Positions 8,557-16,566 are shown, numbered from the stretch's first letter. The stretch is 64,000 bases of DNA from Geothrix sp. (GCF_030219325.1 NZ_CP126625.1:918857-982856); one strand, 5' to 3'. The notes: generated from the sequence alone by a model not told the origin. A program made the numbers and translations.

Positions 8557-10170
8557 CTACTTCTTGGCGGCGGGCTTCTTGGTCTTGGGTTTCTCCTCGG
8601 CCTCGGGTTCCTTGGCCTTGGCGGCCTTCTTGGCGGGCTTTTCCTCGGCCTCGGGCACGTCCTTGGGCGCAGCCTTCTTTGCCACCTTCTTGACGGGCTT
8701 CTCCTCGGCCTCGTGGTCGTGTCCGTGGTCACAGTCGGGGCCGTGGACGTGCTCGGTGGCGGGCGCCACGATGGCGGGCTCGCCGCCCTCCTGACCTTCC
8801 AGGTCGCCACCCTCCAGCCCGCCCGCGTCGAAGCGGTTCACGGGGATGCCGGCCTCGCGCTTGCGCTCCAGCTCGACCAGGGCCTCGAAGGCGGCCTTGT
8901 CGAGCAATTCCTCCGCGACCTTGGCGGTGGTCAGCAGGTGGTCGAAGATGCGGTCCGTGCGCAGGCGGCCCTTGATCTCAGTGGCGTTGCCACGCTTCTC
9001 CAGCTCGGCCTTGAAGGCGTCGAAGGGCTGCTGGACCTGGTTCTCGGCCATGAACTGGCGGATCTCGGCGTCGATGTCCGCTTCGGGGACTTCGATGGAC
9101 TCGGCGTTGCCGATGGCCTGCAGGAGGTAGCCGCTGCGGACGGCCCGCTCGGCGTCGCTCAGGCGGTACTGGCGGTAGGCCTGCCAGTTCACCTTCTTGG
9201 GGTCCATGCCCTGGCGACTCACGTGCTGGGCGAATTCCTGGCAGTAGTCGTCCAGTTGCAGGCCCACCATGGAGCGGGGCACTTCGAAGGGCGCGGCGTC
9301 CAGCAGGGTGTCGAGCATGGTCGCGTGGAGCCGGGCCACGGCATCGCGCTCGGCGGCCTCTTCCAGGTCCTTCCGCACGGCGGCCTTGAGGGCCTCCAGG
9401 TTCTCGAAGGCGCCCATGTCCTTCGCGAACTCGTCGTTCAGCTCGGGCACTTCCTTGGTGCGGAGGTCCTTCACCTGAACGTCATAGGCGAGGCTCTTGC
9501 CGGCCAGGACTTTGTTGGCGTCATCATCCGGGTGGGTCAGGGTGAAGGTCTTCTTCTCGTCCACCTTCATGCCGACCAGCTCGGCATCGAAGGGTCGGGT
9601 GGCGTCGATCTCGAGCACCTGATCCTGGTAGGTCTGGGCCTTGAGGCCCTGGGGCTTCACCCGGATGTCGCAGGTGGCGATGAGGCCGGTGGCCACGGCG
9701 CCGTCCTCGACCGGCAGGAACTTGGTGGCGCGCTGGCGCAGGCCTTCCAGGTGTTCCTGGACGGTGGCCTCGTCGATGGCGCGCTTCTTCTTGGTCAGGG
9801 CCATGGTCTTGTAGTCGGGCAGGGTGACTTCCGGAGCCACGTCGAACTGGGCGCGGAAGACGGCATCGGCGCCCTCCTTCAGGTCCAGCTTCTCCAGGGA
9901 GGGGTGGGAGATGGGCAGGGCACCCGCTTCCTGGGCGGCCTTCCAGAAGTGCTTCTCCACCAGCTGCTGGGCCACGTCCGACTGGATCTCGCGGGCGTAC
10001 TTCTGCATGAGGACCGGGCGCGGCGCCTTGCCGGGGCGGAAGCCCGGGATGCGGACCTTCGGGGCGATCTTGGCGACCACGTCGTTGAAGGTGGCGCTCA
10101 CCTCGGCGGCGGGCACCGTCACTTCGACGGCCTTGCGGGTGGGGGAATTGTGGTGGAGGGTGGCGGACAT
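8557..10170 (-). CDS. tig: Trigger factor with histidine- and lysine-rich C-terminal tail
   Basis: Trigger factor is the ribosome-bound chaperone that folds nascent chains. The 537-residue protein starts with the ribosome-binding domain, including the signature GFRPGKAP (~44-51). The PPIase-like and C-terminal substrate-binding regions follow in the usual order. The last 64 residues (~474-537) are unusual: a histidine/cysteine patch (HVHGPDCDHGHDH) followed by a low-complexity Lys/Ala/Glu/Pro stretch that repeats AEEKP. E. coli Tig is 432 residues, so this tail accounts for most of the extra length. The ATG at 10168-10170 has a GGAG site 6 bases before it; an upstream ATG at 10206 would only add a non-conserved leader. 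Confidence 0.95.
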   Translation of the reverse strand: MSATLHHNSPTRKAVEVTVPAAEVSATFNDVVAKIAPKVRIPGFRPGKAPRPVLMQKYAREIQSDVAQQLVEKHFWKAAQEAGALPISHPSLEKLDLKEGADAVFRAQFDVAPEVTLPDYKTMALTKKKRAIDEATVQEHLEGLRQRATKFLPVEDGAVATGLIATCDIRVKPQGLKAQTYQDQVLEIDATRPFDAELVGMKVDEKKTFTLTHPDDDANKVLAGKSLAYDVQVKDLRTKEVPELNDEFAKDMGAFENLEALKAAVRKDLEEAAERDAVARLHATMLDTLLDAAPFEVPRSMVGLQLDDYCQEFAQHVSRQGMDPKKVNWQAYRQYRLSDAERAVRSGYLLQAIGNAESIEVPEADIDAEIRQFMAENQVQQPFDAFKAELEKRGNATEIKGRLRTDRIFDHLLTTAKVAEELLDKAAFEALVELERKREAGIPVNRFDAGGLEGGDLEGQEGGEPAIVAPATEHVHGPDCDHGHDHEAEEKPVKKVAKKAAPKDVPEAEEKPAKKAAKAKEPEAEEKPKTKKPAAKK

Positions 10171-10221
10171 GGGTGCTCCGTGATGCGGTAAATGCCTGGG
10201 AATCATTCAGCTTTTGTCTAA

Positions 10222-10250
10222 CACCAAAATCGCCGCAGGCGATTTTGGTG
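10222..10250. repeat. Perfect 13-bp palindrome with GCA loop overlapping the tRNA-Leu 3' end
   Basis: The arms CACCAAAATCGCC and its exact complement flank a GCA triloop. The right arm includes the last 5 bases of tRNA-Leu (the discriminator region and CCA). It could act as the tRNA terminator on the minus strand, although no T-run follows. Two other intergenic palindromes in the window share the GCA/TGC triloop. Confidence 0.7.
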
Positions 10251-10330
10251 CGAACGGTCGGACTCGAACCGACACGGTGTGAACCGCTGGAACCTAAATC
10301 CAGTGCGTCTACCAGTTCCGCCACGCTCGC
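10246..10330 (-). tRNA. tRNA-Leu (anticodon TAG)
   Basis: On the minus strand a full cloverleaf can be drawn. The acceptor stem GCGAGCG pairs with CGTTCGC, followed by discriminator A and an encoded CCA. The anticodon stem CTGGA/TCCAG holds the loop TTTAGGT, giving anticodon TAG (reads CUA). A longer variable arm follows, as in class II leucine tRNAs, then a normal T-arm containing GGTTCGAGTCC. The length is 85 nt with CCA. It lies 22 bases downstream of tRNA-Arg on the same strand, so the two are probably co-transcribed. Confidence 0.95.
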
Positions 10331-10352
10331 AAAAGCCGAATTGTCAAAGGGG

Positions 10353-10429
10353 TGGTGCGCCCAGAGCGACTCGAACGCCCGACCCTCAGGTTCGAAGCCT
10401 GATGCTCTATCCAGCTGAGCTATGGGCGC
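10353..10429 (-). tRNA. tRNA-Arg (anticodon TCG)
   Basis: On the minus strand the acceptor GCGCCCA pairs with TGGGCGC, followed by A and an encoded CCA. The D-arm contains AGCTCAGCTGGATAGAGC, and the anticodon stem TCAGG/CCTGA holds the loop CTTCGAA, so the anticodon is TCG (reads CGA). The T-arm contains GCGTTCGAGTCGC. The length is 77 nt. Its 5' end and upstream promoter region are repeated 169 bp further upstream. Confidence 0.95.
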
Positions 10430-10456
10430 GCACCGAATCCCCTAGTCTACCTGGAA
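10424..10456. repeat. 33-bp direct repeat, copy 1 (tRNA-Arg 5' end plus promoter)
   Basis: This segment covers the first 6 bases of tRNA-Arg and 27 bases upstream. It is repeated exactly at 10593-10625. On the minus strand it contains TAGACT at 10449-10444, a good -10 box about 15 bases before the tRNA 5' end. Confidence 0.85.
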
Positions 10457-10735
10457 CGTCCGGTCGCATCGACCCCAGGGTTGGCTGGATAGAGCGCCGG
10501 ATGCTGAAGGCTCTATCCAGCTTCGCCCGTGGCCTATCGGACGCGCCGTCTGGCGCGTCCTCCCGCTCGCCTTGCTCGCGGAGGCCGGAGCCGGGCGCGC
10601 ACCGAATCCCCTAGTCTACCTGGAAAGGCCGGTGGCTTCGAGCCTGAACGACCGCCGGACCGCGGAATGGCCTGCGGGGCAGGCCAATGGAGCGAGGATC
10701 CGGCGAGGAGTTCATGCCACCTGCCACCAGCGCCC
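10457..10735. other. Non-coding gap with tRNA remnants and palindromes
   Basis: No gene is supported here. The gap holds a 12-bp inverted pair (10484-10495 and 10510-10521) whose right arm matches the D-arm sequence of the adjacent tRNA-Arg. It also holds a perfect 9-bp hairpin with a GTCT loop (10539-10560), the second copy of the tRNA-Arg 5' end and promoter (10593-10625), and an 8-bp hairpin (10668-10686) that may end the minus-strand gene to its right. The layout looks like a partial tRNA duplication interrupted by palindromic sequence. Confidence 0.7.
10593..10625. repeat. 33-bp direct repeat, copy 2 (tRNA-Arg 5' end plus promoter)
   Basis: Exact copy of 10424-10456. It retains the first bases of the tRNA-Arg acceptor stem and the TAGACT -10 box on the minus strand (10618-10613), but not the rest of the tRNA. 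It may act as a second, upstream promoter for the two tRNAs or be a silent remnant. Confidence 0.85.
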
Positions 10736-11695
10736 TCAATCCAGCAGGCACCAGGCATCTTCGGCCCCGTGGCGCCTGAGCCCGGCCAGGGCCGCACCAT
10801 CCAGGCCCATGCGCCGGGCGGCCAGAGCTTCCGTATCCAGGTCGCAGGGGATGACGCCGGGATCGTCGGTGCCCAGGGCGCAGCGGACGCCGAGGCTCAG
10901 CATCCGGGGCAGGGGGTGGGGGTCCACGTCGGCGGCCAGGGCCCGGTTCGAGCTGGGGCAGATGTCCACGGGAATTCGCCGTTCGGCCAGCAGGTCGAGC
11001 GTGGCGTCATCCGCACGAATGCCGTGGACGATGCGCGAGACGCCGCCGTCCAGGATGGCCTCGCGCACGTTCACCCCGTGGCCGTTCTCGCCCGCGTGGG
11101 CGGCGATGCGCAGGCCCGCCGCCCGGGCCCGGTCGAAGACGGGGGCCCAGTCCCGGAAGGGGCAACCCTCCAGCCCCCCGGTGGAAAAGCCCCTCACGAA
11201 GGGGGGCAGTTCCGGCAGCACCAGGTCGAGGACCGCGTGGCCATGCCCGGGCCCGAAGTGGTTCACCGCGTCCACCACTACGCAGCCGCGAACCCCCAGC
11301 GCCTCCGCCTCGGACAGTCCCGCTTCCATTCCGCGCCAGAACTCAGGGAGGGAGATCTGCCCGCGATGGACGACGAGGAAGTGCGGGGAGGCCCACAGGT
11401 CGAAGCCGCTGCCACCGCAGGCCCGGGTGCGCCGCGCCACGGCCAGGACGGCCTCGCGCAGGGCGCTGCGGCTGTCCAGCAGGGCGGCCCCGAAGAGGAA
11501 GGCCTCGATGAAGCCTTCGAAGGGCAGGGCCTGTCCGGACCAGAGGGCTTCCAGGCTGGCGGGCAGGGGCAGACCCCGGCGCTGCGCTTCGCCGCTGACC
11601 CATGAAGGATCCAGCCCGCCTTCGAGGTGGGTGTGGCGGTCGATGAGGGGCGGGACAGACGGATCGTGCATCCCGCTTCTCCCAAACCAGGTCAT
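10736..11695 (-). CDS. Adenosine deaminase-family amidohydrolase
   Basis: This 319-residue cytoplasmic zinc hydrolase is likely to deaminate adenosine or a related purine nucleoside. The family metal and active-site motifs are in order: DRHTHLEGG near residue 20 (two zinc histidines), HAGEN (~220; active-site glutamate), RIVHGIRA (~245), DICPSSN, and LGTDDPGV (zinc aspartate). It is slightly short for the family (about 330-345). The start is the ATG at 11695 with GAGGG upstream; an ATG at 11671 with GGGAG is also plausible. Sequence alone does not separate adenosine deaminase from aminofutalosine or adenine deaminases of this superfamily. Confidence 0.85.
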   Translation of the reverse strand: MTWFGRSGMHDPSVPPLIDRHTHLEGGLDPSWVSGEAQRRGLPLPASLEALWSGQALPFEGFIEAFLFGAALLDSRSALREAVLAVARRTRACGGSGFDLWASPHFLVVHRGQISLPEFWRGMEAGLSEAEALGVRGCVVVDAVNHFGPGHGHAVLDLVLPELPPFVRGFSTGGLEGCPFRDWAPVFDRARAAGLRIAAHAGENGHGVNVREAILDGGVSRIVHGIRADDATLDLLAERRIPVDICPSSNRALAADVDPHPLPRMLSLGVRCALGTDDPGVIPCDLDTEALAARRMGLDGAALAGLRRHGAEDAWCLLD

Positions 11696-11708
11696 GTTCT
11701 TTCCCTCA

Positions 11709-11729
11709 CGGGCAAGCGCAGCTTGCCCG
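11709..11729. repeat. Perfect 9-bp palindrome with GCA loop
   Basis: The arms CGGGCAAGC and GCTTGCCCG enclose a GCA triloop, between the stop of the FYDLN-acid gene and the start of the deaminase gene. It may be a terminator or a short interspersed palindrome like those at 10222 and 23387. Confidence 0.65.
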
Positions 11730-11730
11730 C

Positions 11731-12024
11731 CTATTCGTCGTAGTCGTCCATGCGCAGGTCGCCGGGATCGAAGCCCTCGCCACGGCCCCGCTCGATGGCG
11801 ACGCCGCTCTCGGTGAACGTCTCCTCCAGGCTCTCCGCCTCGGGTTCCGCGGCGAAGTCGTCCTCGATGACGTGGACGCTCTTCTCCTTCTTCACGGCCT
11901 TCGGTTTGGCCGGCGCCGTCTTCTGGTTGGCCCCGCACTTCGGGCAGATGGCCTCCGGCTTCCCGAAGTCATAGAACTTCGCCGCGCACTGGAAACATGT
12001 GAATTTCTTGCCAAGATCTGCCAT
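11731..12024 (-). CDS. FYDLN-acid family protein (TIGR02300-like)
   Basis: A 97-residue acidic protein of unknown function. The N-terminus has a zinc-ribbon-like pair of CxxC motifs (CFQC and CPKC, ~10-30) surrounding the family motif KFYDFGKPEAICPKCG. A lysine/proline linker follows, then a long acidic tail. This matches the small FYDLN-acid family common in Proteobacteria, where no function is established. The ATG at 12024 begins MADLGKKFTC as in the family. It lies 36 bp upstream of the deaminase gene on the same strand. Confidence 0.88.
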   Translation of the reverse strand: MADLGKKFTCFQCAAKFYDFGKPEAICPKCGANQKTAPAKPKAVKKEKSVHVIEDDFAAEPEAESLEETFTESGVAIERGRGEGFDPGDLRMDDYDE

Positions 12025-12103
12025 TGCCCGTCCCCGTCCAAACCCAAAGGAACAAGGTTCTACCAGATCCTGGCCCGGTTGTCATCCCTTGTGATCGGCA
12101 ATC

Positions 12104-13138
12104 CTAGGCCCAGGGGGCGGCACCCAGCTTCGTGGCATCGCCATCGCACAGTTGCTGGATGACGGTGTTGGTGAAAATCCGGTATCGAATTTCGACGCCC
12201 TCGCCGAAGCGCTCCACAAAGGTGGCGCGGCTCCTTTCGAGCTCGTCCCGGAGCTGACCATAGAGGTTCCCCTTGGTGTGGGCCATGGCGACCTTGGCGG
12301 GGAAGTAGAGTTCCACGTCGCCCACCAGCACGCGGGCCAGCCGCTCAGCCGCGGCGCGGGTCCGGGGATCCAGTTCGACGGGGGCGGCCGGTTCGATCGG
12401 CTCAGGCACGACCTGGGTGGGGGCGCTGGGGTGGACTTCCCGTGGTGGCTGGGGAGGGTGTTCCTCCTCCTTGCCGGAGGCCAGGGCGGCCAGCATGGCG
12501 GAGGCCACCAGGACCAGCGCACGCACCTGTTCCGGGTGGTCCAGCTTGGGGCGGAGGCCGCTGTCCACCAGAACCAGGGCCACGGCCCGCTTCTTGTGCC
12601 GGAGGGGGAAGATGGCGGCGTCGGAGGCTTCGAAGCCGCTGATGGCCCCGAGCAGGGCCGCGTAGCCCGCTCCCTTGCGACGGATGGCCCGGGTGGAGCC
12701 GTGGATCAGGGCCTCGAGTTCTTCGGGGGGCACGATGGCGCCGGGCTTCCGGGGGGCCTCGCCCTCGAAGCCCCGGTGGGCGTAGAGGGAGGCCAGCCCC
12801 TGCTTGAGGATGAACAGGGCGCTGCGTTCGGCCAGGGGGCCCAGGGCATCCAGCAGCCGCTTGAGCAGGTCGCTCTGGCTGGCGGCCTCCTCGAGCAGAT
12901 CCAGGCCCGGTGCCAGGTCCGGAATCTGCGGCCCGGCTGGGGGGAGGGTCCCGGCGGAGGAACCGCCGTCCCGAAGCTGGGCGAGGAGGGCCTCGTCGGG
13001 ATGGAAGTTCCCCAGGGCGTTCTGCCAAGTGGCCATCACTTCCTCAAGGAGGGTCTGGTTCTGCTGATTGAGCCAGGCTTCCAGGCGGGTCCTGAGGGCG
13101 TCGTTCTGGGGCTGATCCACGGGGCGGGAGTCGCTCAT
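12104..13138 (-). CDS. Hypothetical protein with GAF-like middle and conserved helical C-terminus
   Basis: This 344-residue soluble protein is not a named family to me. The N-terminal ~45 residues look helical. The middle (~75-215) has a GAF-like pattern (ERSALFILKQG, then hydrophobic strands). A proline-rich linker follows (~220-250), then a charged helical segment (~255-330) beginning RAAAERLARVLVGDVELYFP. That segment resembles a C-terminal module seen in several acidobacterial and myxobacterial signalling proteins. The ATG at 13138 was preferred to a TTG at 13165. The gene is divergent from the STAS gene, sharing a 113-bp promoter region, which hints at a link to that signalling module. 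Confidence 0.65.
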   Translation of the reverse strand: MSDSRPVDQPQNDALRTRLEAWLNQQNQTLLEEVMATWQNALGNFHPDEALLAQLRDGGSSAGTLPPAGPQIPDLAPGLDLLEEAASQSDLLKRLLDALGPLAERSALFILKQGLASLYAHRGFEGEAPRKPGAIVPPEELEALIHGSTRAIRRKGAGYAALLGAISGFEASDAAIFPLRHKKRAVALVLVDSGLRPKLDHPEQVRALVLVASAMLAALASGKEEEHPPQPPREVHPSAPTQVVPEPIEPAAPVELDPRTRAAAERLARVLVGDVELYFPAKVAMAHTKGNLYGQLRDELERSRATFVERFGEGVEIRYRIFTNTVIQQLCDGDATKLGAAPWA

Positions 13139-13251
13139 CAGGGGCTCGAGGAAAGTTGGACTCAAGGGTATCCCATTCCTGGCCTTTTCCCGTCTGCTGG
13201 CAATTGAACCCGTGAACCGTTAGGATGGCCCAGGTTCCTTGGAGTTGTCGG

Positions 13252-13611
13252 ATGGCGGATCTTTCCATTGCGGTGAGGCAGGTCGGTGAGGTGGCGGTGC
13301 TTCTGCCCGCTGGATTCATCAATGCCCACACCGTCCGGGAGTTCGAGGAGGCCCTGGAAGGACTGGTCCAGGACGGCCGCTACACGATCCTGCTCAACTG
13401 CAAGGACCTCAGCTACATCAGCTCGGCTGGCCTGGGCGCCATCATGGGGCTGATCGAGACCGTGCGGGAGCACGGGGGCGACATCCTGCTCTCCAACCTC
13501 CAGGAGAACGTCTTCGCCATTTTCGACACCCTTGGATTCACCCAGCTCTACCGGGTGTTCGTCGACGAGGACCAGGCCATGGCGGCGGCTGCGCCGGAGC
13601 GGAAGGGCTGA
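13252..13611 (+). CDS. Anti-sigma factor antagonist (STAS domain)
   Basis: A 119-residue single STAS domain protein of the SpoIIAA/RsbV type. In partner switching such proteins bind an anti-sigma kinase when unphosphorylated and release its target. The LSYISSAGLGAIMG stretch (~57-70) contains the usual phosphorylatable serine next to SAGLG. The ATG at 13252 has GGAG nine bases upstream and fits the domain start; an in-frame ATG at 13225 adds residues that look unrelated. The next gene, the matching ATPase, starts 2 bases after the stop, and a SpoIIE phosphatase follows, so the three form one operon. Confidence 0.92.
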   Translation: MADLSIAVRQVGEVAVLLPAGFINAHTVREFEEALEGLVQDGRYTILLNCKDLSYISSAGLGAIMGLIETVREHGGDILLSNLQENVFAIFDTLGFTQLYRVFVDEDQAMAAAAPERKG

Positions 13612-13613
13612 GG

Positions 13614-14051
13614 GTGGCGGCCAAGATGGACCACGCCCAGTTCAAGCTCGTCATCCCGAGCCAGACCCGCTATCTGAACCTGGTGACGGGCCTGGCCAAG
13701 CGGGCCTCGCTGGTGGCCGGACTCGACGACGCCACCGCCGCCAAGGTGAGCATCGCCGTGGATGAGGCGGTGACCAACGTGATCCTCCACGCCTACGGCG
13801 GTGAGGGCGAGCACAGCGTGGAGCTGGAGCTGCGCTTCACCGAGCAGGCCCTGGAGATCCACATCTGGCACTCGGGCCGGGGCATCCGCGGCGATCAGCT
13901 GGTGCTGCCGGATCCCAAGGAATACATCAAGCACCCCCGCAAGGGCGGCCTGGGGCTCCTGCTCATGAGCCGGTTCATGGATGAGGTGCAGTTCAAGGCG
14001 GACGAGGTCTCCGGTCGCAACGAGTGCTGCCTGATCAAGAAGATCAGCTGA
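13614..14051 (+). CDS. Anti-sigma regulatory factor-type HATPase (RsbW/SpoIIAB-like)
   Basis: A 145-residue GHKL ATPase predicted to phosphorylate the STAS protein encoded just upstream and to hold its target when the STAS protein is inactive. The N-box VDEAVTNVILHAY (~43-55) and the G-boxes GRGIRGD and GGLGLLLM are clear. No sigma factor is encoded nearby, so the target could be another enzyme or response pathway. The start is GTG at 13614, two bases after the STAS stop; an ATG at 13626 is possible. Confidence 0.9.
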   Translation: MAAKMDHAQFKLVIPSQTRYLNLVTGLAKRASLVAGLDDATAAKVSIAVDEAVTNVILHAYGGEGEHSVELELRFTEQALEIHIWHSGRGIRGDQLVLPDPKEYIKHPRKGGLGLLLMSRFMDEVQFKADEVSGRNECCLIKKIS

Positions 14052-14070
14052 ACCACCTGGTTCACCCGAC

Positions 14071-15639
14071 ATGCCCACCAATCCTTTCGACCGCCTCCGC
14101 CACCTGGCGCTGAAGATCCCCGAGGGCGCGCAGGAGCTTCTGCCCCTCATCGACTTCCTGGAGGCCTTTCCGCAGCAGGGCAGCGAAGAGGACCTGGTGC
14201 ACCTGGTGGGCGTCACCGCCATGGGGATCGCCAAGGCCGGCCAGGGCGGGCTCTGGGATGGGGGCAAGTGGCTGTTCCTGCGGGGTGCCGCACCGGCCTT
14301 CCCGACCCACCCGGGGGAAGACTGGCAGGTGCGCCCCTGGATGTACGGCGATGAGTGCTACGGCCACCTGGTCCTGCGTGTCGGCGGTCTGCCGGAAGCG
14401 GTGCCTCTATTGCTGTCCATCAGCGCACCCCTCCTGGCCTGGCGCCGGGCCGAGGCCTGGCGCAGTTCCCAGAACCAGGCCCTGGCCCTGCAGCTGTCCC
14501 GGCTCAACACGGTCTTCGAGCTGACCCGCAACCTGGGCGTGGTGGAGACTCGGCGCGACCTGGTGCGCCTCATGGCCAACACCCTCATGGGTGAGTTCCG
14601 CATCATGCGGCTGCTGGTGGTGGACCCCCAGGGGCAGGTGCTCCATGCCAAGGGCCTGGGGACCGTCCCCGAGTCGCTCGAGGGCGAACAGCTCCAGCAC
14701 GTGGTGGAGGCCCGGGGGCTGGTCCACGCCATCGAGCTGGTGGACCAGACCCACAGCCACGGCTTCGCCTATGCGGCGGAACCCGCCGTGGGCGTGCTGT
14801 CCGAGGACGACCTGGTCTTCCTGCGCACCCTGCTGAACCTGACCTCCTCGCAGCTGTCCAGCCTCGAGCTGCGGGAGGCGAGGATCCAGGCCGAGCGCAT
14901 GGAGAAGGACCTGGACTTGGCGCGCAACATCCAGCGCAGCCTGCTGCCCAAGACCCTGCCCGAGCCGGCCGGGTGGCAGTGCGCGGCGGCCAACCTGCCC
15001 TACCAGGCTGTTGGGGGCGACCTCTACGACCTGTGGATGGCCCGGGACGAGGGCAATGGCGATCGCCTGCACCTCGCCGTGGGGGACATCTCGGGCAAGG
15101 GTCTGCCCGCATCGCTCATGATGACCCAGCTCTCGGCCTTCCTCCGCGCCATGGCGGACCACCGGGTGCCGGATTGGGGGCGCCTGGCGGAACGGGTGAA
15201 CCGCCGGATGAACGACGTGCGCGACCGGAACCGCTACACCACGCTGTTTGCGGGCAGCCTGAACCCGTCGAACGGCGACCTCCGCTACGTGAACGGAGGC
15301 CACAATCCTCCGCTCCTGGTGCGAGCGAACCGGGAGGTGGTGCGGCTCTCCCCCACGGGGCCCATGGTGGGGCTCCTGCCCGGCGTCACCTTCGCCGAAG
15401 GGCGGGCGCACATGGACCGGGGCGATGTCCTGGTGATCTTCACGGACGGCGTGGTCGAGGCCGAGAACGCCGCCGGCGAGGAACTGGGCGACGGCCCCCT
15501 GGCGGACGTGGTCCTGCGCCGGCCGGAGGCGGGGGCGGACGAGCTGTTCGAAGCCCTGCTGGTGGAGGCCTTCCAGCACCTGGGTGAGGGCAAGTTCCGG
15601 GATGACGTGACGCTCGTCGTCATCAAGCGCATGGGCTGA
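14071..15639 (+). CDS. GAF-containing SpoIIE-type PP2C phosphatase (RsbU-like)
   Basis: This 522-residue protein is probably the signal-responsive phosphatase that reactivates the STAS antagonist. The N-terminal half (~1-275) is GAF-like and cytoplasmic. A short helical linker contains ARNIQRSLLPK (~287-297), the usual entry to SpoIIE domains. The catalytic domain has metal-binding aspartates in VGGDLYD, GDISGKG, FTDGVVEAE and RDDVTLVV. There is no membrane segment, so the input signal is probably cytosolic. It starts 19 bases after the ATPase stop. Confidence 0.93.
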   Translation: MPTNPFDRLRHLALKIPEGAQELLPLIDFLEAFPQQGSEEDLVHLVGVTAMGIAKAGQGGLWDGGKWLFLRGAAPAFPTHPGEDWQVRPWMYGDECYGHLVLRVGGLPEAVPLLLSISAPLLAWRRAEAWRSSQNQALALQLSRLNTVFELTRNLGVVETRRDLVRLMANTLMGEFRIMRLLVVDPQGQVLHAKGLGTVPESLEGEQLQHVVEARGLVHAIELVDQTHSHGFAYAAEPAVGVLSEDDLVFLRTLLNLTSSQLSSLELREARIQAERMEKDLDLARNIQRSLLPKTLPEPAGWQCAAANLPYQAVGGDLYDLWMARDEGNGDRLHLAVGDISGKGLPASLMMTQLSAFLRAMADHRVPDWGRLAERVNRRMNDVRDRNRYTTLFAGSLNPSNGDLRYVNGGHNPPLLVRANREVVRLSPTGPMVGLLPGVTFAEGRAHMDRGDVLVIFTDGVVEAENAAGEELGDGPLADVVLRRPEAGADELFEALLVEAFQHLGEGKFRDDVTLVVIKRMG

Positions 15640-15684
15640 ACGGTTCTTGAAGCGTTTCGTATCCTGGTACCTGGAGGCCATCGC

Positions 15685-16524
15685 ATGAACCAGACCAAGA
15701 CCCTTCTCATCATCGTGGCCATGACCGGCCTGCTGGTGTGGATTGGCGGGATGATCGGCGGGGAATCCGGCATGGCCCTGGCCCTGGCCCTCGGCTTGGT
15801 CATGAACGGCGTGAGCTACTTCTTCTCCGACAAGATCGTGCTGGCCAGCTACGGCGCCCAGCCCGTCAGCCAGGCCCAGGCCCCCGAACTGCACGCCATC
15901 GTGGCGAACCTGGCCCAGCGGGCGGGCCTGCCCATGCCGCGCATTGCGATCATCCCGGAGGACACTCCGAACGCCTTCGCCACGGGGAGGAACCCGGAAC
16001 ACGCGGTGGTGGCGGTGACGGAGGGAATCATGCGCATCCTCAGCCGTCCCGAGCTGGAGGCCGTCATCGGCCATGAACTGGGCCACGTCAAGCACCGGGA
16101 CATCCTCATCGGCAGCCTGGCGGCGGTGCTGGCCCAGGCCATCATGTTCCTGTCCCGGTTTGCCGGGATCTTCGGGGCCCGGGACGAGGAGGGCCGCTCC
16201 AACCCCATCGCCAGCATCGCCATCATGATCCTGGGCCCGCTGGCCGCCTTCATGCTGCAGATGGCCGTGAGCCGTTCGCGGGAATACATGGCCGACGAGT
16301 ACAGCGCCCACCTGACGGGCCGTCCCGACATGCTGGCCTCCGCCCTGGAGCGCCTGCAGGCCTACAACCAGCAGCTGCCCATGCAGTCCGCCGAACCGGC
16401 CACGGCGCACATGATGATCGTGAATCCGCTGAGCGGGGGCGGCCTCATGAGCCTCTTCTCCACCCACCCCCCCATGGCGGTCCGGGTGGAGCGCCTGCGG
16501 CGCATGCCCATCGAGGCGAGATAA
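15685..16524 (+). CDS. htpX: Zinc metalloprotease HtpX homologue (M48)
   Basis: This 279-residue inner-membrane protease degrades misfolded membrane proteins. Two N-terminal hydrophobic segments (~6-25 and 30-48) precede the zinc motif HELGH (~130), and two more hydrophobic stretches (~145-165, 178-200) follow. The third zinc ligand is in SREYMADEYSA (~210). The length and segment order match HtpX. The ATG at 15685 has GGAGG 8 bases upstream. It stands between the phosphatase and the kinase on the same strand; a stress-response link with them is plausible but unproven. Confidence 0.95.
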   Translation: MNQTKTLLIIVAMTGLLVWIGGMIGGESGMALALALGLVMNGVSYFFSDKIVLASYGAQPVSQAQAPELHAIVANLAQRAGLPMPRIAIIPEDTPNAFATGRNPEHAVVAVTEGIMRILSRPELEAVIGHELGHVKHRDILIGSLAAVLAQAIMFLSRFAGIFGARDEEGRSNPIASIAIMILGPLAAFMLQMAVSRSREYMADEYSAHLTGRPDMLASALERLQAYNQQLPMQSAEPATAHMMIVNPLSGGGLMSLFSTHPPMAVRVERLRRMPIEAR

Positions 16525-16566
16525 GCCCGAACTGAAAGGTCCCACCGATTCGGCCGATAGAGCCCC

